The notes: generated by a model not told the origin, from the sequence alone. A stretch of DNA of 23,563 nucleotides from CAYMLQ01 sp964390795 (GCA_964390795.1 CAYMLQ010000051.1:1-23563), one strand, 5' to 3'; counted from the stretch's first letter, positions 15,801 through 22,272 are shown. Translations and numbers: made by a program.

Positions 15801-16163
15801 GCGCAGCGTGAAACCCTTGGTCTCGCCCTGCACGGCCTGGTCGAAGCTCTTGCCCAGCGTCAGCAGGTCGTAGACCTTCTCACTCGTGCGCACCAGCCCG
15901 TCGAACGGAACCTCGCGCAGCGCCTCGACCGCCTTGGCGATATTCTCCTCAGAGAACTCCGCGTCCACGCCCTTGAACGAGATCGCATTCAGCCGCCGGA
16001 GCTGCCGCGTCAGCACGCCCTCCAGCAGCACATGCCGCAGCTTCGCCCGCCTCTCGGCATAGACCTCCTCGGGACTCAGGTACGCGTACCCGAGCTGCTG
16101 CAGCAGCCGTATCGCCGGCAACTGGCTGATATGTGCCTCCTGGAAGCTCGCCCCTCTATTCAC
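12810..16163 (-). CDS. hsdR: Type I restriction endonuclease, HsdR (motor and nuclease) subunit
   Basis: A 1117-residue protein. The nuclease site is PDIVCFVNGIPFVVIECKRP at residues ~150-170 (the PD..ExK pattern). Superfamily 2 motor motifs follow: Walker A QTQGSGKS near 342, the DEAD-box equivalent LVDESHRSQYG near 475, motif III GFTGTPL near 500 and motif VI QAVARVNRLHPG near 720. HsdR translocates DNA using ATP and cuts at a distance when the M2S1 complex meets an unmodified site. GTG 16163 overlaps the stop of the four-helix-bundle gene (GTGA), and its stop overlaps GTG 12813. Residues ~438-463 are encoded by a palindromic repeat inserted in frame between Walker A and the DESH motif, which is absent from the expected HsdR pattern. 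Whether the motor tolerates it is unknown. Confidence 0.93.
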   Translation of the reverse strand: MNRGASFQEAHISQLPAIRLLQQLGYAYLSPEEVYAERRAKLRHVLLEGVLTRQLRRLNAISFKGVDAEFSEENIAKAVEALREVPFDGLVRTSEKVYDLLTLGKSFDQAVQGETKGFTLRYIDWENPRNNTFHVTAEFEVERTASRETRRPDIVCFVNGIPFVVIECKRPEDKHSLEQAVKQSIRNWQNDEAPQLFLYTQLVLALNKNEGSYATAGSPQKFWARWREMRDVDAEVRAAINSPVRLEDHERLFKGVFAYAKQVFEEMAVQAREPTEQDRLVWSLCRPERLMELVHQFVIYDEGGTVKKIARYQQYFAIRKTLERVRQRDPEGRRKGGVIWQTQGSGKSLVMVLLGKALALDREISNPRIVIVTDRIDLDEQIWKTFHLCGKDPQMAKTGKHLHELLRDERVAVITTVIDKFRAAANTPHGAQYRRDRYPQIAQMNADDRGSVFHLRPSASSVDKSYSNLDADIFVLVDESHRSQYGEANIRMRRSLPNACFIGFTGTPLMKKEKNTALKFGGFIEPAYTIRDAVADEAVVPLLYEGRHVLQAVNEKAVDSMFEAMCQGLTPEQKADLKRKFASRDELNRLESRLYLIAWDISQHFAAQWKGTGFKGQVTASGKKEALILKAFLDQFGKVTSEVVISGPQEIEGEESAAAVADESVEKFWKAMMDKYGTEKAYNRQIIGAFKNTDTPELLIVVDKLLTGFDAPRNVVLYIARSLKEHTLLQAVARVNRLHPGKDFGYIVDYYGVVTQLHDALELYSSLEGKFDPEDLEGTLTDLMEEIKSLQGLHDGIWDLFRDVTNKRDEEAFELALGDPVRRDEFYTRLSKFCRVLKMALSCIQWLNAAPQETVERYKRDTVFFQNLRASVKIRYAEEIDYRDYERQIQKMLATYVRADEIIQVVEPVNIFEREAFEKEVGKAQTTRAKADTIANRTKKTITERMDEDPFFYRKFSLLLEQTIAEYRQQRITEAQYLAQVQEIMERVRDRKKSDLPSALDGNDFAQALYGAVCEQVTAAEGWCVKEAATGYGTAQPQVSEIDRLRAEVSLRLEKIIRDEAIVRWRDNPDVQNRMRNAMDDYLFQLKQERGIALTLEQMDAVIEACLNIARNRPDDV
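14776..14850. repeat. CAGATG palindromic repeat, copy A, inside hsdR
   Basis: A 75-bp imperfect palindrome. The left arm is TCCACAGATGATGCAGATGG followed by GCGCAGATG. The right arm is CATCTGCGTTCATCTGCGC followed by AATCTGCGGA. A ~17-base loop separates them. On the minus strand it encodes PQIAQMNADDRG…LRPSASSVD. The length is exactly 25 codons, so it keeps the hsdR frame. Sister copies lie at 18284-18350, 19391-19461, 19469-19538, 19910-19979 and 19988-20057. Confidence 0.85.
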
Positions 16164-16792
16164 GTCCTTGCCCGTCCTTGTCCGTCCGTGTTAGTCCCTG
16201 TCTGTCCGTGTGTCCTTGTCTCTCTCCCATCGCGTCTCTCCCGCCTCATCCGGTACATCCGCTCCGTGATCCCGCCCTCTTCGAGGAAGCTCTTCTCCAG
16301 CGACGCCAGTTGCTTGCGCGTCAGGTGCAGCGCGAGGTTCAGCAGCGTCAGCGCCCCGTTCGCCGCGATCTGATCCGGCGGCAACGTCTTGCCCGAAGCC
16401 GCCCATACGTCCTTGGCCCACTCGCGGAACGCCTCCAGCGTCTTCACGTGCCGCGCCTTCAGATCCATCAGCGCGGAGTGCTCCGGCGACCACTCCTCCA
16501 GCTTCTTGCGCTTCAGGTACTTCACATAGTCCTTGGCCAGCTCATCCATGCAGCCGATCGCGATGCCCGTCAGCTTGATCTCGCTTTTCTTGGAGACGCC
16601 CGAATCGACGGAGCCTTCGGCGATATTCTGGAACCCCGAACGGCCAGACTGGACCATCTGGTCGTTCGTGCGATCCGTGACCGGCACGAACTTTTCGCAG
16701 AAGAGGACGGTGATGTCGAAGATCAGCTCCGCGAGCTGATACGTGAGCAGGTTCTTGTACCCGCCGTGCTTCGGCAGAAGGTTCTCGTCCAT
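16160..16792 (-). CDS. Four-helix-bundle (S23/IVP-like) accessory protein of the restriction operon
   Basis: About 210 residues from ATG 16792, which has AAAGGAGAG about 7 bases upstream; the frame extends to 16822 but that lacks support. The core (LTYQLAELIFDITVLFCEKF … DQMVQSGRSGFQNIAEGSVD … EIKLTGIAIGCMDELAKDY) matches the four-helix-bundle family first seen in 23S rRNA intervening sequences, with NIAEG as the best-known motif. A C-terminal extension (ANGALTLLNLALHLTRKQL) fits the 'suffix domain' variant found in type I restriction loci. The role is unknown; placement between hsdS and hsdR suggests it assists complex assembly or regulation. The last ~20 residues (ETRTHGQTGTNTDGQGRART) are encoded by the decamer repeat and end in a GTGA overlap with hsdR. 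Confidence 0.75.
   Translation of the reverse strand: MDENLLPKHGGYKNLLTYQLAELIFDITVLFCEKFVPVTDRTNDQMVQSGRSGFQNIAEGSVDSGVSKKSEIKLTGIAIGCMDELAKDYVKYLKRKKLEEWSPEHSALMDLKARHVKTLEAFREWAKDVWAASGKTLPPDQIAANGALTLLNLALHLTRKQLASLEKSFLEEGGITERMYRMRRERRDGRETRTHGQTGTNTDGQGRART
16164..16220. repeat. Degenerate decamer repeat, copy at the hsdR start
   Basis: GTCCTTGCCC, GTCCTTGTCC, GTCCGTGTTA, GTCCCTGTCT and GTCCGTGTGT units lie immediately upstream of the hsdR start codon and encode the C-terminal tail of the four-helix-bundle protein. Minus-strand units contain AAGGA, but the nearest one is only a base or so from the GTG, so its use as a ribosome binding site is doubtful here. Confidence 0.8.
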
Positions 16793-16820
16793 GTCGTCTC
16801 TCCTTTCCCGCGATGGGTCC

Positions 16821-16995
16821 ACACGGACCTACAAGGACAAACAAGGACGCTCAACGACCGCGCCCTACCGTCCTTGTCGGTCTGTGTCTGTCTGTGTTTT
16901 GTCCTTGTGGTTTCAGTCCTTGTTCTTGTCCGTGTTTGTCCTTGTCTGTCCTTGTCTGTCCTTGTCTGTCCTTGTCTGTCCGTGTGTCCGTGTTC
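16821..16995. repeat. Largest decamer repeat tract, with inverted outlier block
   Basis: 16869-16995 holds units of the GTCCTTGTCT type, including four perfect CTTGTCTGTC copies at 16941-16980. A short block at 16821-16849 (ACACGGACC, AAGGACAAACAAGGACG) is in the opposite orientation, so the whole tract could fold back on itself. The forward part encodes the tail of the full-size HsdS. The unit has no stop codon in any frame on either strand when tandemly repeated. Confidence 0.85.
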
Positions 16996-18185
16996 TCCCC
17001 CACCCGTATTCCCCCCGTCAACAGCCTTTGCATCAATCCCCGCTTCTGCCTTTCGATGGCCGCGCGCTGATCGCGAAGCAGACGCAACTCGTCATCGCAG
17101 GCGTCGAGAATCTCGGCGATGGCGCGTTGCTCATCAATGTCGGATGGAATGCGGATAGACTCGCGAAGGAAGAACTCAGGGTCAAAGATGAGTTTTTCGA
17201 TGTGAATGCCCGTGCTTGCCACTCGTGCTAGGCGGATCATTCGCGGGGTCTGAGCCAGCCAAGCGAAATAGGACATATGCAGCTTTTCAGGAGATGCATT
17301 CACAAAGATGGCGTATTCTTTGGATACATGCGAGCCCTCGAATTCAGGTGTCACGAGCGCCCATGCGCCGTGAACGACTTGGCGCTTGGAAACGAGGAAG
17401 TCATTGGCCTTTAGCTCATGCAGGTCCTGCGTCTTGTACTCTGCCCCCAATACATCCTCACGACGGAACAGACCGCCACACCGGCGACGTAAACTTACAA
17501 GGGACAACTGTAGATCGGCCTTCCAGTCGATGGGGCGGAAGACACGGGTCATGACATCTCCCATCTTCACCCATACCCATACGGACTTAGTGAAAGCCGG
17601 AATGCGAATCGTCCCCGTCAGCAACTGCTGCATGAGCCCCTTCTTGCGGTGTTCTTTGGTGGCGATCAGCGCGTCGAGTTTCTCCAGCGATTCGTCCCAT
17701 GTGCTCAGGATGTCCGCGATCTTGCGCTGCTCGGGGAGAGGGGGAATATGAACGGGAAAATCGCTAAACTCGCCCTTTGACAGGATCGGCACCGCTTGTG
17801 TTCCGGCTAGTCGCTTGAACTCGCCGCTGATTCTTGCGATTTCATAATAGGCGAACAGGCCACAAGTTTCAGCGTTTGGAAGAACCGCATTGATCTGCTG
17901 ATTTGTAACTACTTCGCAGCCAGCAAAGCCGAGTTTCCCAATGGTTGAGCCAATGCAAACGACCAATGTCGATCCGGCTGTGACCATCCGGCATTTCTCG
18001 GCACCGGCTTGTGTCAGTGTACGCTCCGTACGTATGACTGCCGAATAGCCTCCAAGATCACCGGGCGTGACGAAAGGCACGCATCCACCGAAATTCGACA
18101 CGTCCGCTGTCGATGGCGTCGAGCCGGTCACAATTCGGCCGAAATCTGACACACATCCGAGTTTCCATCCCTTCGGCAGTTTCAT
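16851..18185 (-). CDS. hsdS: Type I restriction-modification specificity subunit, HsdS (two target-recognition domains)
   Basis: About 444 residues from ATG 18185, with GGAGGTG 6 bases upstream; the frame extends to 18278 but those residues come from repeat DNA. TRD1 starts LPKGWKLGCVSDFGRIVTG and ends with the conserved helix PPLPEQRKIADILSTWDESL then KKGLMQQLLTG. TRD2 follows (WVWVKMGDVMTRVF …) and closes with the matching IDEQRAIAEILDACDDELRL then RGLMQRLLTGGIRVGE. Each TRD reads half of a bipartite DNA target and the two helices set the spacing. The native protein should end near GGIRVGE. Here another ~47 residues (NTDTRTDKDRQGQTRTDKDK…) are translated from the decamer tract. Confidence 0.9.
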   Translation of the reverse strand: MKLPKGWKLGCVSDFGRIVTGSTPSTADVSNFGGCVPFVTPGDLGGYSAVIRTERTLTQAGAEKCRMVTAGSTLVVCIGSTIGKLGFAGCEVVTNQQINAVLPNAETCGLFAYYEIARISGEFKRLAGTQAVPILSKGEFSDFPVHIPPLPEQRKIADILSTWDESLEKLDALIATKEHRKKGLMQQLLTGTIRIPAFTKSVWVWVKMGDVMTRVFRPIDWKADLQLSLVSLRRRCGGLFRREDVLGAEYKTQDLHELKANDFLVSKRQVVHGAWALVTPEFEGSHVSKEYAIFVNASPEKLHMSYFAWLAQTPRMIRLARVASTGIHIEKLIFDPEFFLRESIRIPSDIDEQRAIAEILDACDDELRLLRDQRAAIERQKRGLMQRLLTGGIRVGENTDTRTDKDRQGQTRTDKDKHGQEQGLKPQGQNTDRHRPTRTVGRGR

Positions 18186-18246
18186 ACGCCCACCTCCGAA
18201 GAGCCTTCCAAACCCCTCGAATTCGACGGGATTAGGCACCCAACCC

Positions 18247-18275
18247 CATCTGCGTTCATCTGCGTCATCTGCGGA
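18247..18275. repeat. CAGATG palindromic repeat, single right arm
   Basis: The 29-base right arm alone (CATCTGCGTTCATCTGCGTC followed by ATCTGCGGA), without the matching left arm and loop. It lies between hsdS and copy B, next to the full element at 18284-18350. Confidence 0.75.
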
Positions 18276-18283
18276 CAATTCCC

Positions 18284-18350
18284 ATCCACAGATTGCGCAG
18301 ATGGGCGCAGATTTGTTGCTCTATCTGTGTTCATCTGTGTCATCTGCGGA
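18284..18350. repeat. CAGATG palindromic repeat, copy B
   Basis: A left arm starting ATCCACAGATTGCGCAGATG, a loop near 18314-18320, and a right arm ending CATCTGTGTCATCTGCGGA. It provides the last ~10 codons and the stop of the RhuM-like gene (…SADDTDEHR). Confidence 0.8.
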
Positions 18351-19370
18351 TAATTCCTTGGTCAATCGATCGAAGTCGGACTCGAACAGCCGGTCCTGAA
18401 CGATGCGGTATTTCTCGAACTCGTTTTCGGCGTGGTCGCGGGCAAGCTCCGCCGTGACCGTGCCCCCGTCCGTGAGAATGCCGCGCTCCGTCACCTCTAA
18501 AAAGAGATCGAGCCGCTTCGACCAATCCTCCATCGTCATGGGAATCTTCCGGATGGCACGGTCTTCAGCCAAATCGAGAAAGGCGTTGACGAGGCGGCCG
18601 AGCGCGTCCAGCTCTTCCTGCGTCAGGTAGTTCTTGGCGACTGCGACATCGGTCTTGAGGATCTTGCCCTGCGGCGCGTTCTCCCACGTCGTCAGCCCCA
18701 TGTGCCCCGTGGCGCTGTCGGCCCGGTTCCGAATCAGCTCGGCGGCGGTCTGCCCGTGAATGGCGAAATGGAGCTTGTTCTGCACCTTGGCGAAGAAGGC
18801 CCGCGTGGTTGGCGCGTCGCGGTTATAGTCCATGCTGGTGGCGTAGATGTCCGTGACCTTCTGATAGAACCTGCGCTCGCTGAGGCGGATCTCCCTGATC
18901 TCGGACAACAAGCGCTCAAAGTAGTCCTCGCCGAGGAACGCGCCGTTCTCCAGCCGTTTCTTGTCGAGCACGTATCCCTTGATCGCGAACTCGCGCAGTA
19001 CCCGCGTGGCCCACTGGCGGAACTGCGTGGCCCGCAATGAGTTGACGCGGTAGCCGACAGAGATGATGGCATCGAGGTTGTAGAAGTCAACCGTACGAGT
19101 AACTTGTCTTTCACCCTCGGTTTGAACTATCCGGAATTTCCGGATAGTTGCCTCTTCGCCGAGTTCCCCGGCGCGATAGATGTTCGCAAGATGTTCGTTG
19201 ACGGTGCGAACATCGACATCGAAAAGCGCGGCCATCAGCTTCTGGGTCAGCCAGATGGTCTCGTTCTCGTATCGCACCTCGATGCCGTTCTCCCCGGCTT
19301 GCGTCGTGAAGATCAAGAACTCGGCTGTGCTGTTCCGGATTTGCAGGGGACCTGTCGGCTTCTTCTTCAT
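18321..19370 (-). CDS. RhuM-family protein (virulence-protein RhuM-like)
   Basis: A 349-residue protein with the RhuM hallmarks: YENETIWLTQKLMAALFDVD then VRTVNEHLANIY near the N-terminus (a DNA-binding-like region), VDFYNLDAIISVGYRVNSLR, FRQWATRVLREFAIKGYVLD, and LSEIREIRLSERRFYQKVTD. RhuM homologues are widespread beside type I restriction and abortive-infection genes; their biochemical role is not established. AAGGAGGT lies 6 bases before ATG 19370, a perfect Shine-Dalgarno sequence, and the ATG overlaps the GxxExxY stop (ATGA). The last residues, ELSADDTDEHR, come partly from palindromic repeat copy B, so the original stop has probably been replaced. Confidence 0.85.
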   Translation of the reverse strand: MKKKPTGPLQIRNSTAEFLIFTTQAGENGIEVRYENETIWLTQKLMAALFDVDVRTVNEHLANIYRAGELGEEATIRKFRIVQTEGERQVTRTVDFYNLDAIISVGYRVNSLRATQFRQWATRVLREFAIKGYVLDKKRLENGAFLGEDYFERLLSEIREIRLSERRFYQKVTDIYATSMDYNRDAPTTRAFFAKVQNKLHFAIHGQTAAELIRNRADSATGHMGLTTWENAPQGKILKTDVAVAKNYLTQEELDALGRLVNAFLDLAEDRAIRKIPMTMEDWSKRLDLFLEVTERGILTDGGTVTAELARDHAENEFEKYRIVQDRLFESDFDRLTKELSADDTDEHR

Positions 19371-20083
19371 GCACCTACCTCCTTGGATACATCCACAGAT
19401 TGCACAGATGAACGCAGATTCTTAGCTCCATCATCTGTGCTAATCTGCGTCATCTGTGGATCAATCTCATCCGCAGATGACGCAGATGGACGCTGATCCT
19501 TGGCTTCATTATCTGCGGCAGTCTGCGGCATCTGTGGACTATTCTGGGTGAATATATAGCGTCTATATTGCAAACGGGGCGTACCGAAATTCAGCAACAG
19601 TCCTTTTGGATGCTGAGTTGCTTTCAGATAGTTGATGATCTGTGACTCTTCAACGCCACTCAGTGCTGACAGAGCTTTGAGTTCAACGATCACTGATCCG
19701 AAGCAGATGAAATCGGCGCGATAGAACACAGCCAATCGCTGGCCGCGATACCAGACCGGGAGCTCCACCTCCCTCTGATACGGTATCTTCAAGATCATCA
19801 ATTCCCGCTCGAAGGCTTCCTGATATACAGCCTCAAGGAAACCATGGCCAAGTTCCTGATGAACGCGCATGGCCGCGCCAATGATGGCATACGTTTGTGG
19901 GTCTTTCTTATCCGCAGATTGCGCAGATGAGCACAGATTATTGGTCTTACCATCTGCGTTAATCTGTGTCATCTGCGGACCAAATCCATCCGCAGATTGC
20001 GCATATGGTCGCAGATCTATTGCACCATCATCTGCGTTAATCTGCGCCATCTGTGGATCAATCCTGTCCGTTCGTGGATTCAT
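19367..20083 (-). CDS. GxxExxY-family protein flanked by translated repeats
   Basis: A 238-residue frame from ATG 20083, which overlaps the hsdM stop (ATGA); AAGGA lies 9 bases upstream. The core, about residues 58-178, is a normal GxxExxY protein: AIIGAAMRVHQELGHGFLEA then VY carries the G..E..Y signature, and YRADFICFGSVIVELKAL resembles a PD-(D/E)xK-type nuclease centre. Family members are usually about 120-130 residues. The extra N-terminal ~57 residues are encoded by palindromic copies F and E (IDPQMAQINADDG…, FGPQMTQINADGK…), and the C-terminal ~55 by copies D and C (SPQMPQTAADN…, IDPQMTQISTDDG…). The function of GxxExxY proteins is unknown. Confidence 0.8.
   Translation of the reverse strand: MNPRTDRIDPQMAQINADDGAIDLRPYAQSADGFGPQMTQINADGKTNNLCSSAQSADKKDPQTYAIIGAAMRVHQELGHGFLEAVYQEAFERELMILKIPYQREVELPVWYRGQRLAVFYRADFICFGSVIVELKALSALSGVEESQIINYLKATQHPKGLLLNFGTPRLQYRRYIFTQNSPQMPQTAADNEAKDQRPSASSADEIDPQMTQISTDDGAKNLRSSVQSVDVSKEVGA
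19391..19461. repeat. CAGATG palindromic repeat, copy C
   Basis: Starts ATCCACAGATTGCACAGATG and ends ATCTGCGTCATCTGTGGAT, with inverted arms around a loop near 19420-19430. Encodes the C-terminal end of the GxxExxY protein. Confidence 0.85.
19469..19538. repeat. CAGATG palindromic repeat, copy D
   Basis: Starts ATCCGCAGATGACGCAGATG and ends CTGCGGCATCTGTGGA. Separated from copy C by 7 bases. Translated within the GxxExxY C-terminal extension. Confidence 0.85.
19910..19979. repeat. CAGATG palindromic repeat, copy E
   Basis: Starts ATCCGCAGATTGCGCAGATG and ends AATCTGTGTCATCTGCGGA. Translated in the GxxExxY N-terminal extension. Confidence 0.85.
19988..20057. repeat. CAGATG palindromic repeat, copy F
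   Basis: Starts ATCCGCAGATTGCGCATATG and ends AATCTGCGCCATCTGTGGA. Eight bases from copy E and translated within the first ~34 codons of the GxxExxY gene. Confidence 0.85.
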
Positions 20084-21570
20084 AGCCCCAGATCCTTGAG
20101 GTATCCGTCCATCTTGGCGCGTACGGTCACGAGCTGTTTCTCCAGCCCGGCGATCTCTTTCTTCACAGCCTTGAGGTCGATCTCCTCCTCCGCCTCGAAA
20201 GTGTCCACATAGCGCGGGATGTTGAGGTTGAACTCGTTGTCCGCCAGCTCCTGCGGCGTGGCGCGGTAAGCGTACTTCTCCACGGTCTGGAAAGCGCGGT
20301 AGGCCTTGACGATCTTGCCCAGATGGGCTTCGGTCAGGACGTTCTGGTTCTTGGCGTTCTGGAACTCGCGGGAGGCGTCGATGAAGAGCACGTCGCCGTG
20401 CGCCTTGCCCTTGTTGAAGAGGAGGATCGCGGCCGGGATGCCGGTGCCGAAGAAGAGGTTGGCCGGCAGGCCGATGACCGCCTCCAGCAAGTTCTCCTCG
20501 ATGAATGCCTGCCGGATCTTGCCCTCGGCCCCGCCGCGGAAGAGCACGCCGTGCGGCACCACCACGCCCACGCGGCCCGTACCCTCGCGGGCGATCTCGA
20601 TCATGTGGGTGATGAAGGCGTAGTCGCCCTTGGACTTGGGCGGCAGCCCGCGGTGGTAGCGGTGGAAGGGGTCGGCCAGAGCCTCGTCGATGCCCCACTT
20701 CTCCAGCGAGAAGGGCGGATTTGCGACCACGATGTCGAACTTCATGAGCTGGTCGTGCTCCACCAGGCGCGGGTTGCGCAGGGTGTCGCCCCACTCGATG
20801 CGGAAACTGTCCATGCCGTGCAAGAACATGTTCATCCTGCACAGCGCGTGCGTCGTGCCGTTGCTCTCCTGCCCGAAGAGCGCGAAGTCGCGTTCGTCGG
20901 CCTGCCGCCCCACCTTGATGAGCAGCGAGCCCGAGCCGCAGGCGGGGTCGCAGATGGTGTCGCCCTTCTTCGGCGCGAGCAGGCGGGCCAGCAGGGCCGA
21001 GACCTGGCCCGGCGTATAGAACTCGCCCGCCTTTTTGCCCGCATCCGAGGCGAAGCGTTCCAGCAGATACTCGTAGACGTTGCCGATCACGTCCTCTGCG
21101 CCGACCACCGACGGCCGAAGGTCGAGGCGCTCGTCGCCGAAATCCTCCAGCAGGTGCTTGAGGCGGGCGTTGCGCTCCCGGGTCTGGCCCAGTTTGTTCT
21201 CGGAGTTGAAGCTGACCTCGCGGAAGACGCCCTCCAGCTTCTCCTTGTTGGCCTCTTCGATCTCGCCCAGCGCCACATCGATCCGCTCGCCGATGTCCGG
21301 CTTGTTGCGAAGCTCGTAGAGGCTTGTGAAATCGCAGCCCTCGGGAAGCTGGAAGCGCTCGCGCGCCAGACGGCGGTTGACGCGCACCACATCGTCCCGG
21401 TACTCCTTGAGGTACTGCTCGCGGTGATCGCGCCAGACGTCCGAGATGTATTTCAGGAAAACCATCACGAGGATATAATTTTTGTAGTCGGCTGGATCGA
21501 GCACGCCCCGGAAGGTGTCGCACGCCCGCCACGCGATGTCGTTGATCTGGCTCTGGTCACTCTTGCTCAT
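20080..21570 (-). CDS. hsdM: Type I DNA adenine methyltransferase, HsdM subunit
   Basis: A 496-residue N6-adenine methyltransferase. The N-terminal helical domain (INDIAWRACDTFRGVLDPAD) is typical of HsdM. GEFYTPGQVSALLARLL precedes motif I, CDPACGSGSLLIKVG near residue 210 (AdoMet binding), and motif IV NPPF near 285 (catalytic). The C-terminal helix (LKAVKKEIAGLEKQLVTVRA) contacts HsdS in the family. Two HsdM and one HsdS form the methyltransferase; HsdR is added for restriction. ATG 21570 overlaps the stop of the upstream half-HsdS gene (ATGA). AAGGA, 7 bases upstream, comes from the decamer repeat. The downstream stop overlaps the GxxExxY start. Confidence 0.95.
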   Translation of the reverse strand: MSKSDQSQINDIAWRACDTFRGVLDPADYKNYILVMVFLKYISDVWRDHREQYLKEYRDDVVRVNRRLARERFQLPEGCDFTSLYELRNKPDIGERIDVALGEIEEANKEKLEGVFREVSFNSENKLGQTRERNARLKHLLEDFGDERLDLRPSVVGAEDVIGNVYEYLLERFASDAGKKAGEFYTPGQVSALLARLLAPKKGDTICDPACGSGSLLIKVGRQADERDFALFGQESNGTTHALCRMNMFLHGMDSFRIEWGDTLRNPRLVEHDQLMKFDIVVANPPFSLEKWGIDEALADPFHRYHRGLPPKSKGDYAFITHMIEIAREGTGRVGVVVPHGVLFRGGAEGKIRQAFIEENLLEAVIGLPANLFFGTGIPAAILLFNKGKAHGDVLFIDASREFQNAKNQNVLTEAHLGKIVKAYRAFQTVEKYAYRATPQELADNEFNLNIPRYVDTFEAEEEIDLKAVKKEIAGLEKQLVTVRAKMDGYLKDLGL

Positions 21571-22235
21571 ACCCGTGTCCTTGTCTGTCCGTGTTTGTCC
21601 GTGCGGTCCCGTCCGTGTCCGTCCTTGTTTGTCCGTGTGGTCCAGTCCCCGTCTCTCGCGAACCCCAGCAGCTCGCCCCCCACAAGCCGCGCCCTCATAA
21701 CCGCAAGCCGTTCAGCCAGCAACCGCTCCTCAACCGCCAGCGCTGCGACCGCCACGATTTTATGCTGCGTCTCCAAGGAGGGCATTGGAATGGCCAGCTC
21801 GGCAAGGTCGCGCCGCTCGAGGGTCTGGACGTGCGTCCCCTTGCGTCGCTCCTCAAAATGACGCACCGACTCTTCGCTCCGCAGATACCAAGCTAGATAC
21901 TCAGGCAACACCTTGGACTGATCCGGACGAAGCACAAAAAACTGGGCACCGGCCAAAACACGGGAAACTTCCAGACGAAAGGCGATCGCCGTGGTTCGCG
22001 TGCCCCGGTTCGGAAAGAGCACGTCTCCCGAGCGCAGAAACAACTCCTCGCGGATGCGCTCGGCGGGTTCGATTCGGGCAAACGCCGCATTCAGCCAGTT
22101 GCCGTCCTGCGACACGTCGCTGATCCGTACAAGCCTGCAAGAACCCGCCTCTACAGAACGCGCCGCGTCGCGGCCCCGCAGGGTCACCCCCATCCGAATC
22201 TCAGCTATGGAATCAATGCTTGTCATGTCCATCAC
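21567..22235 (-). CDS. Half-size HsdS-like specificity subunit (one target-recognition domain)
   Basis: About 222 residues with a single TRD. It begins IDSIAEIRMGVTLRGRD, contains LRSGDVLFPNRGTRTTAIAF and GAQFFVLRP, and ends with one conserved helix (RRDLAELAIPMPSLETQHKI then VAVAALAVEERLLAERLA). Two-TRD HsdS proteins are about twice as long, so this would act as a homodimer or cooperate with the second HsdS encoded at 16851-18185. Start choices are GTG 22235, ATG 22232 or ATG 22226; AAGGAG lies about 14 bases before the GTG, so the start is uncertain. The native end should be near LLGFARDGD; the remaining ~25 residues (TTRTNKDGHGRDRTDKHGQ…) are encoded by the decamer repeat and finish in an ATGA overlap with hsdM. 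Confidence 0.8.
   Translation of the reverse strand: MMDMTSIDSIAEIRMGVTLRGRDAARSVEAGSCRLVRISDVSQDGNWLNAAFARIEPAERIREELFLRSGDVLFPNRGTRTTAIAFRLEVSRVLAGAQFFVLRPDQSKVLPEYLAWYLRSEESVRHFEERRKGTHVQTLERRDLAELAIPMPSLETQHKIVAVAALAVEERLLAERLAVMRARLVGGELLGFARDGDWTTRTNKDGHGRDRTDKHGQTRTRV
21574..21645. repeat. Degenerate decamer repeat, copy at the hsdM start
   Basis: Units such as GTCCTTGTCT, GTCCGTGTTT, GTCCCGTCCG and GTCCTTGTTT end 3 bases before the hsdM start. On the minus strand the last unit reads AAGGACACGGGT then ATG, so the repeat provides the apparent hsdM ribosome binding site as well as the tail of the half-HsdS protein. Confidence 0.8.
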
Positions 22236-22272
22236 CGCCCAGCGGGACGCTCCTTATCTAAGAATCACCTAT

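Noticed and set aside
16941..16980. Possible iteron-type replication origin
   Set aside because: Decamers lie inside hsdS coding sequence, recur at other gene junctions and have no replication gene or AT-rich region nearby.
18186..18278. A longer HsdS starting at 18278
   Set aside because: The extra residues are encoded by repeat DNA, whereas ATG 18185 has GGAGGTG 6 bases upstream and matches the usual HsdS start.
18247..20057. Possible CRISPR array because ~29-base arms recur
   Set aside because: The copies are inverted pairs with short loops, irregular spacing, gene-sized gaps and in-frame translation; no unique spacers of constant length and no cas genes.
20323..21861. A 512-codon plus-strand frame opposite hsdM and the half-hsdS
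   Set aside because: It crosses two real genes and a repeat tract on the opposite strand and shows no family features.
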